Assembly (NCBI GenBank): GCA_030180135.1
Contig: CM058230.1
Coordinates: forward strand, 101,857,503-101,921,502
Length of the DNA stretch: 64,000 bases
Reading direction: 5' to 3'
From: Orychophragmus violaceus
Taxonomy: Eukaryota; Streptophyta; Magnoliopsida; Brassicales; Brassicaceae
A program made the translations under genes and the position numbers. The notes below the pieces were generated by a model. It had not been told where the DNA came from. It saw only the letters and a list, made by a program, of their open reading frames with translations, and searched no databases. Positions 57,911-64,000 of the stretch are shown in pieces; the first letter of the stretch is position 1; each line of letters opens with the position of its first letter.

Positions 57911-58278
57911 TGCTGACGGAACTTCGAGCCAATTCTACCGTATTCAGAATCCTCGCGAGTTCCAGATAGCCTAGGATCTAGGGTCTAGTTAATTGAATCA
58001 TGGATCAGATCTCGTGTTTACCTGGAGACTGGCAGCGGAATAGGGTCAGATAAACAAGATCTCCAGCGCCTCAGATGCTGCGCCTCTACTGATAGTCCAC
58101 ACGCACACAAGCTGGAATCCGCCGGGATGCTAGTACCGGGGCTCGGATCTCCTGGGAACTCAGTTTCTGTGAGGTTTCTCTGTTTTTCTCTCTGAGAAAA
58201 AGTGTCTAAGGCGGCTCGACTGTTTAGGTCGAAATATAAGATCACTTATATACGAACCTCGACATAAACCGAAACATC
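57911..58278 (-). mobile_element. Truncated copia-type LTR
   Basis: The minus strand has the order seen in the C1 LTR: a TATA-like TATATAAGTG, a CT/GA-rich leader, CCGCTGCCAGTCTCCAGGTAAA (compare CCGCTGC..AACAGGTAAA in C1), then an AACTAGACCCTAGATCC segment, ending CGTCAGCA. After that end there is no PBS, so it is a 3' or solo LTR. Its U3 side is cut off where C4 begins. Confidence 0.6.
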
Positions 58279-58737
58279 AGTTTCCAGACAGACCAAGATG
58301 ATTTCCGGTCACAGTCCGGTTATATCTTTTGTCTGAATGGCGGTGCAATCAGTTGGAGAAGCTCCAAGCAAGACACCGTTGCTGATTCCACTACAGAAGC
58401 TGAATATATCGCCGCCTCAGAAGCAGTGAAGGAAGCTGTTTGGATACGAAAGTTCGTTATTGAACTAGGTGTGATACCAGATGCGGCTGAGCCTCTGGCA
58501 CTGTTTTGTGACAACAATGGTGCTATTGCTCAGGCAAAGGAACCAAGATCACACCAGAAATCCAAGCATGTTCTAAGAAGATTTCACTTGATACGTGACA
58601 TCATTAATAGAAAGGAAGTCAAGATCAGCCGAGTTCAGACAGATGATAACGTCGCTGATCCGTTGACAAAGCCACTCCCAAGGCCTAAGCTCGAGTTTCT
58701 GACTGAAGCTGTAGGCATTAGAGACATTGAAATGTAA
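58279..58737 (+). pseudogene. C4 left piece: RNase H C-terminal part of copia pol
   Basis: Open in frame from the junction: SFQTDQDDFRSQSGYIFCLN, the SSKQDTVADSTTEAEYIAAS motif with RNase H acidic residues, LFCDNNGAIAQAKEPRSHQK, HLIRDI, then VADPLTKPLPRP and the end DIEM. It lacks the two-base insertion that breaks C1. It has no start and no upstream RT, so it is a fragment. It provides the reference that shows both the C1 frameshift and the native pol end. Confidence 0.9.
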
Positions 58738-59587
58738 TCTAAATTTGAGTGGGAGTTTGAGGGCTTTTATTTAGTTATTTGATATGTTCTTGTAAAACAT
58801 TCTTATGTTTAATGAAATTATTATTTCAAGATTATTTTAACTGTGATGAAATAATCGTTCCAAAGTGATATAAACCATTTTATAGGTCATCGAAGTAAGT
58901 GACTTGATCTTGAGTCATCAAAGTCATTTAGCTTGATCATGAGACCCTATATTTGATAGATGGATTATATCATCCTGTCCCTAGTCGAAGGTTGTTGAAA
59001 TTGGAACACCAACAACCGTGTGAGACTGGATTGGTATGTGACTTATGACAAAGTCTCAGTGTGTCATAGATGCGCGGCATCAAAGTCAATACATAGGTGT
59101 ATGTTGGGAACATACGACCGGACAAGACCCGATTATAAGAACTCTTCAGGATATTTATATCTGTGTCATAAGAGATTCTTACTACGACTATAGAGTATAG
59201 TCCTTAGACCTGAGTTCGCATGCATGTGACTGCACATGGACTGATGCACTTTGATCATTGTCTAACGTTGTCGTTATGCGATAGTTATAAGGACCTTGTT
59301 TGGGTGTACTACGAAATGAGTAGTTTACAGTGATGGAACAAGACGGAATTTGTCCCTCCAATATAAATGGAGTGAATATCTCTAGGCCAATCGGAGATTT
59401 GAATACTGGAAAATGCATGGCCATGCTCAAACGGACTGTCCCGAGTCGTTTGGATTGTCAGTATCGAATCAGAGTCCGATGAACAAGATTAGGCTTTATA
59501 AGGATGACACCAATCTTGCCTTATGACTAATCGAGATATTGTGACAAAAGGATTATGAATACAGAGATTCCAGTACAAGTGGGAGAT
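58738..59587 (+). other. C4 left piece: 3' untranslated region and PPT
   Basis: Same 850 bp as C1 17458-18307 with few changes; polypurine tract AAGTGGGAGAT at 59577-59587. Confidence 0.85.
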
Positions 59588-60224
59588 TGTTGGAATTGTG
59601 TCCAGTAATCTCGGTACTGTCTCTAGAAAGTAAGAGTATGTCAATGATCAGACATAAGTCATATAATACTGGGGTTCATGATGGCTTGCTAGAGTCCGCT
59701 CATGATCTATAAGTCTTGGACTTATTGCCTTTATTATATGATCCCATATGGGTCACACGCCTAAGCTAACAGGAAAATGTGTTGGAACGGCTTAGCAGAA
59801 GTACGGTAAAAGTGCCAGGCATTTGTCGTACCAAGAGAGAGATTATTGGGTTTGATTAAATCCATGGGATTTAATCAGATTGATATTTGGGCCCAAAAGC
59901 CCAAAGGGGAAAGAGAAGGCTTTTATAAACTAAAAGCCAAATCTCTTTCTCTCTAACCCTAGCCCCTCAGCGCCGAAATCTCTCTCTCCCTGCGCCTCCC
60001 ATCAGCTCGGTCTAGCAGCCGTTTTCTGTGATCGCGTGTGTGAGCCTTTGGAGGATTCATCTCTCGGTGTTTCTCTGATCTCTGACCTGTTCTCTCCTTC
60101 CGCTGCAATTAACAGGTAAAAGGTGAGATCATAATGTTTCTATTCAAGAGAACCTAGATCCGCATGTTTAGGAACTGTTGAATCTGTGAATTGAATCAGG
60201 ATTAACAACCTAAACAATCCTTCA
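59588..60224 (+). repeat. C4 LTR
   Basis: The U3 half matches C1 closely. The part after the TATA box (about 59940-60110) is strongly diverged, with several small indels, then similarity recovers to the ATCCTTCA-type end. Confidence 0.92.
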
Positions 60225-61848
60225 GTGGTATAAGAGCTATTGGTTCTGGTTTTTCTTGTTTAGATTCATGTTTAGGATTGTTTTTCTTGTTTAAAAAGTG
60301 TTTTGAATCAATCTACTGATAAGATAAATCACTTAAGAAACAAGAATTAAACCCTAAACACACTAATGAAATCGCAAAACAAGCTATATGACTTGTTTTG
60401 TGATCGGCCGATGGCTTGGATGCATGGATCGATCATGGATCGATCGCATGATCAGCCGATCGACCGTGTGCGAGATGATGGCCGATCGCTTGCGTGAGAG
60501 GATAAGCAAGCAATCGTGTGGATCGATCGAGCGGATCGGATGGACCGAGCTGTGATCGTCCCGCGATCGTCTCGGCCAAGCATCGTCCCGTCCCGAGCTC
60601 GTCCGATCATCTTCCCGTCCAGCTTGCATCCCGATCGCGTGAGGCTCGGCCGTCCGTGGATCGTGGATCGAATGCGGCTGGTCGAAAGTGATCAAGAAGC
60701 TAGGTCACACCGTGATCGGTTCGTGACCAATTCGGTTCGGTTCGGTTTAAAACTTGATTAAAATCAAACGTCTCGGTTTAATAAACAGATTTAATAATTT
60801 TATTAAATTCTGGTTAAACCGGGATAAGAAATCCAAAGTCGAAAATTGGATTTTGTGCCTAAACCAGGATTTTCTAATTTGATTTGGTTGGACCAAATAA
60901 ATTGAGAAACTCCGGTTTAGTAAATAACCGGTTGACAATTGTGGTCATCGTAGTAATTAAAATTTGGTTAGACCAATTTTAATGAACCAGACCGGTTATG
61001 TCATTTAATTGGACAATTGGGTCATGTCTTGGACATGGACCAATTCTTGGGCCTCGGGCCAAGAAGTTAAAACAATTGGGCCAATTATTTGAGTCTTTCT
61101 TCAGATTAATTTAAAATTTATTTTATTTTATAAAATTATAAAGTCAATTTTAAATTAAAGTTTCCGAAATTTTGAAATTAGAAAGTTTCTTAAAATAGAA
61201 GTTTCTAGATTTGCGGATTTTGGATTTTTTAAGAAATTTCTAAAGTTAGAAAGTTTCCGGTTTTAGAAAGTTTCCAATTTTAGAAAGTTTCCAAAAATAG
61301 TAGGTTTCCAAAATAGAAAGTTTCCCGAAATAGTAATCTTCTATTTTGGGAATGAAATTTTAATGAACCTACGAACCTCAAATAATATCAAGCGTTGGAT
61401 GTCTTGTCCAGGCTATGTCAGCTGTCGAAGCCCATTCAATTGTATTCATGGCCTTACAGTGTGAGGGTGTCTACTTTTGCGTGGATAAGACGGTTTGTGA
61501 TTCATAAATGTCATTGGGAGTCCCAGACATTAATGATTACATGACTGTATAGTCTGGTTTTCTTGACTAGGCCATCGGGAGTCCCGGGCCTTGAGACATC
61601 AGAGTGGATTGGGCCTCGGGCCCAGATTCACAACCAAGAGTTATATCACGGATATAATTAGCCGACATAGGGCTTACCGATATAAGCTAAGGTTGGGTGA
61701 CGGCCAGTGGCCCACTTTGATCTTAGTTATATGTGGATCTTGGAATCATTATATTCTATTGAGGGTAACTTAGGTTATTGAATATAATGCGAGATTAATC
61801 ATATTGAACATATTAACTAATAACCTTTTTATCTTATATATTTCAGCT
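60225..61848 (+). other. C4 leader with altered PBS and GATCG-rich block
   Basis: The PBS reads TGGTATAAGAGCTATTGG, where C1 has TGGTATCAGAGCCAGG, so tRNA-Met pairing is weakened. A GATCG-rich block (about 60400-60700) differs widely from the C1 block. From about 60710 the leader is nearly the same as C1. Confidence 0.8.
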
Positions 61849-64000
61849 ATGACTACTACAAGCACACAAAACACATTCTCAATCCGGTCTGTTCTCGAGA
61901 AGGAGAAGTTGACTGGAACGAACTTCCTGACGTGGTCAAGGAACTTGAGGCTGGTCCTCAAGCAGGAGAAGAAGGATTATGTCCTTCGTGATCCTCTCCC
62001 CGAGAGGCCTGCTAACAATGCCGCCAGGACTCTGCATAATGCTTGGGAAAAGCATTCGTCAGATGAAAATGATGTGTATTGCCTTATGTTGGCGACAATG
62101 ACTGCTGAGCTGCAAATGCAGTTCGAGAGTGTATTGTCACCAATTGAGATAATGGCAAGCCTGAAATCGCTTTTTCAGGAGCAAGCAAGGACTGAGAGGT
62201 TTCAGACTGTTAAGAACCTCTTAGACTGTAAGTTGGCTGCGAATGCGGCAGTGAGTCCTCATGTCTTGAAGATGATGGGTTATCTCGATCATCTTCAGAA
62301 ACTCGACTGTCCTATCAGCCAAGAACTTGCCTGCGACATCATTCTGCAGTCATTACCTGCAAGCTATGATCAGTTCATTCTGAACTTTAACATGCATGGC
62401 TTGAGTAAGACATTGCCTGAGCTTCACGGAATGCTCAAGACTGCAGAGCCCAACTTGAGGAAAACCGCCAAGGACCCCAATGTGCTTATGGTGCAAAAGG
62501 GCAAGGGGTTTAAGAAATCCTCTGCTAAGGATAAGGGAAAGGCCAAGGCTGTCCAAGTCGCGGACAAGGACACACCAAAGCCCAAGCCCAAGTCCAAGGC
62601 TGGGCCAACTGACATATGCAGGTTCTGTAAAGAACCAGGGCATTGGAGGAGAGAATGTAAGAAATTCCAAGAAGGTCTAAAGGAATTGAAGAAGAAGACT
62701 CTCGAGACTTCTTCGACAGGTATTTTTGTTATAGAAGTTAATACAACTACTTCCGATAATACCTCATGGGTCATGGATACTGGTTGTGGGGCTCATATTT
62801 GTACTAATATGCAGGCACTCAGCAACAGTAGAAGGCTGAAGCAAGGACAAGTGGAGCTACGAGTTGGGAATGGAGCGAAAGTTCCAGCACTAGCTGTAGG
62901 CACATACTTGTTGTCTTTACCTTCGGGATTGATTTTAGAACTCAATAATTGTTATTTTGTACCTGCTATAAGCAGAAATATTATTTCAATTTCTTTGTTG
63001 GATTTGGAAGGTTATGATTTTTCAGTTAAGAATAAATTATGTTCCTTCAATCGCAACAATTTGTTCTATGGTTCTGCCCCTCTTACGAATGGGCTTTACA
63101 TACTCGATCAATCCGCGCCAATTTATAACATTAATACCAAACGGTTCAAACCTAATGAGGAGAACCGAACGTTTCTATGGCATTGTCGTTTAGGGCACAT
63201 CAGCGAGAAACGCATCAAGAGGCTCCATTCGAATGGACTTCTTGGCTCATTTGACTTTGAGTCATGTGAGAAATGCGAATCCTGCATGATGGGCAAAATG
63301 ACACGGGCCCCCTTTAATAAACCTAACGAGAGGGCCAGTGACTTATTGGGCCTGATACACACTGATGTGTGTGGCCCAATGTCCACAAATGCAAGAGGAA
63401 ACTATCAGTACTTCATTACCTTCACTGATGATTTCAGTAGGTATGGATATGTTTATTTAATGAAACATAAGTCTGAATCTTTTGAGAATTTCAGAGAATT
63501 CCAAAATGAAGTACAGAACCAACTTGGCAAAAGCATTAAGGCTCTTCGGTCCGACCGAGGAGGAGAATACTTAAGCCAAGAATTCAGTGATCATCTAAGA
63601 GAGTGTGGGATCGTATCCCAACTCACTCCTCCCGGAACACCTCAATGGAATGGTGTGTCTGAGAGGAGAAATCGGACCTTATTGGATAAGGTTCGATCTA
63701 TGATGAGTCACACAGACCTTCCAATATCCCTTTGGGGATATGCTCTGCTAACAGCAGTGTTCACTCTAAATAGAGCGCCATCGAAAGCAGTAGCAAAGAC
63801 ACCATATGAATTATGGACTGGAGTTTCTCCAGTGCTGTCTTATCTAAGAATTTGGGGTTGTGAAGCCTATGTCAAGAGATTAATCTCAGACAAACTTACA
63901 CCAAAGTCTGATAAATGCTACTTCATTGGTTATCCGAAGGAAACCAAGGCTTATTACTTCTATCTACGTTCCGAGAACAAGATCTTTGTTGCCCGGGATT
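61849..64000 (+). CDS. C4 gag-pol polyprotein, N-terminal 717 codons, open to window edge
   Basis: Starts at ATG 61849 (MTTTSTQNTFSIRSVLEKEK). The T-run at about 62170 has the extra T missing in C1, so gag continues in frame into CCHC, protease (WVMDTGCGAH), GAG-pre-integrase, the integrase core (HTDVCGPM, LRSDRGGEY, GVSERRNRT) and the region after it, ending at the window edge in the segment KIFVARD. I see no stop when following the C1 frame; differences such as LLDMV to LLDKV are missense. RT and RNase H lie beyond the window. This is the best candidate for a functional pol supplier to C1-type elements. Confidence 0.88.
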   Translation, partial: MTTTSTQNTFSIRSVLEKEKLTGTNFLTWSRNLRLVLKQEKKDYVLRDPLPERPANNAARTLHNAWEKHSSDENDVYCLMLATMTAELQMQFESVLSPIEIMASLKSLFQEQARTERFQTVKNLLDCKLAANAAVSPHVLKMMGYLDHLQKLDCPISQELACDIILQSLPASYDQFILNFNMHGLSKTLPELHGMLKTAEPNLRKTAKDPNVLMVQKGKGFKKSSAKDKGKAKAVQVADKDTPKPKPKSKAGPTDICRFCKEPGHWRRECKKFQEGLKELKKKTLETSSTGIFVIEVNTTTSDNTSWVMDTGCGAHICTNMQALSNSRRLKQGQVELRVGNGAKVPALAVGTYLLSLPSGLILELNNCYFVPAISRNIISISLLDLEGYDFSVKNKLCSFNRNNLFYGSAPLTNGLYILDQSAPIYNINTKRFKPNEENRTFLWHCRLGHISEKRIKRLHSNGLLGSFDFESCEKCESCMMGKMTRAPFNKPNERASDLLGLIHTDVCGPMSTNARGNYQYFITFTDDFSRYGYVYLMKHKSESFENFREFQNEVQNQLGKSIKALRSDRGGEYLSQEFSDHLRECGIVSQLTPPGTPQWNGVSERRNRTLLDKVRSMMSHTDLPISLWGYALLTAVFTLNRAPSKAVAKTPYELWTGVSPVLSYLRIWGCEAYVKRLISDKLTPKSDKCYFIGYPKETKAYYFYLRSENKIFVARD

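Larger units (their letters stand above)
58279..64000 (+). mobile_element. C4: C1-family copia in internal - LTR - internal arrangement, incomplete at right
   Basis: 58279-59587 equals the C1 pol end, 3' region and PPT. A single LTR (59588-60224) follows. Then PBS, leader and gag-pol (60225-64000) run off the window. There is no TSD on either side of the LTR: the PPT abuts it on the left and a PBS on the right. The left edge starts abruptly in RNase H at AGTTTCC. Coding parts match C1 at about 99%. Confidence 0.92.

Overview
This is nuclear plant DNA, most likely from a Brassicaceae species. At the left edge lies one recognisable host gene, the 3' part of an SKU5-similar (SKS) multicopper-oxidase-like gene close in sequence to Arabidopsis SKS11/12. 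Almost everything else is retrotransposon DNA. No tRNA, rRNA, CRISPR or bacterial-type operon is visible. Coordinates of the nested elements were set by eye from TG...CA ends, paired LTRs, primer-binding sites (PBS), polypurine tracts (PPT) and 5-bp target-site duplications (TSDs). They agree with one another throughout.

Left flank (1-4361): the SKS gene (191-1691); a 5'-truncated LINE (2454-3567) with a poly-A tail and a perfect 16-bp TSD; then about 0.8 kb that I cannot assign.

The nest (4362-about 56540): five levels deep. Level 1 is a minus-strand LINE (B). Level 2 is a minus-strand Ty3/gypsy chromovirus (A, 4990-52076, TSD TTGAG), about 5.4 kb long once its guests are removed. A carries five separate insertions: solo LTR S1 (7671-11116, GTAAA), Ty1/copia C1 (11189-18946, plus, ATAAG), Ty1/copia C2 (19427-26361, minus, TTGGA), Athila-like D1 (26778-47209, minus, CTTTG) and solo LTR S2 (47515-50614, GATAC). 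Level 4 is Ty1/copia C3 (27166-41164, plus, CATTA) inside a D1 LTR. Level 5 is Athila-like D2 (29201-35857, plus, GAGTC) inside the C3 leader. Hand-counted LTR differences follow the nesting: A about 8-9%, D1 roughly 5-8%, C2 and C1 below 1%, C3 2 in 675, D2 1 in 1220.

Right flank (about 56541-64000): unassigned DNA, a truncated copia LTR (57911-58278), then C4, a C1 relative arranged as pol end - single LTR - leader and gag-pol, running off the window.

Functionally, the elements divide into plausible donors of machinery and users of it. C1 and C4 encode gag-pol (C1 with two frameshifts; C4 open to the window edge). C2 and C3 keep an intact gag and near-identical LTRs but have a ruined pol. 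D1 and D2 encode only gag and protease, with no reverse transcriptase or integrase. Recent copying of C2, C3 and D2 therefore implies enzymes supplied in trans. The most unusual signals are a paired CGATCG module with about 21-nt spacing, repeated through D1 and D2, and a five-hairpin array with covarying stems in the long LTR family S1/S2.
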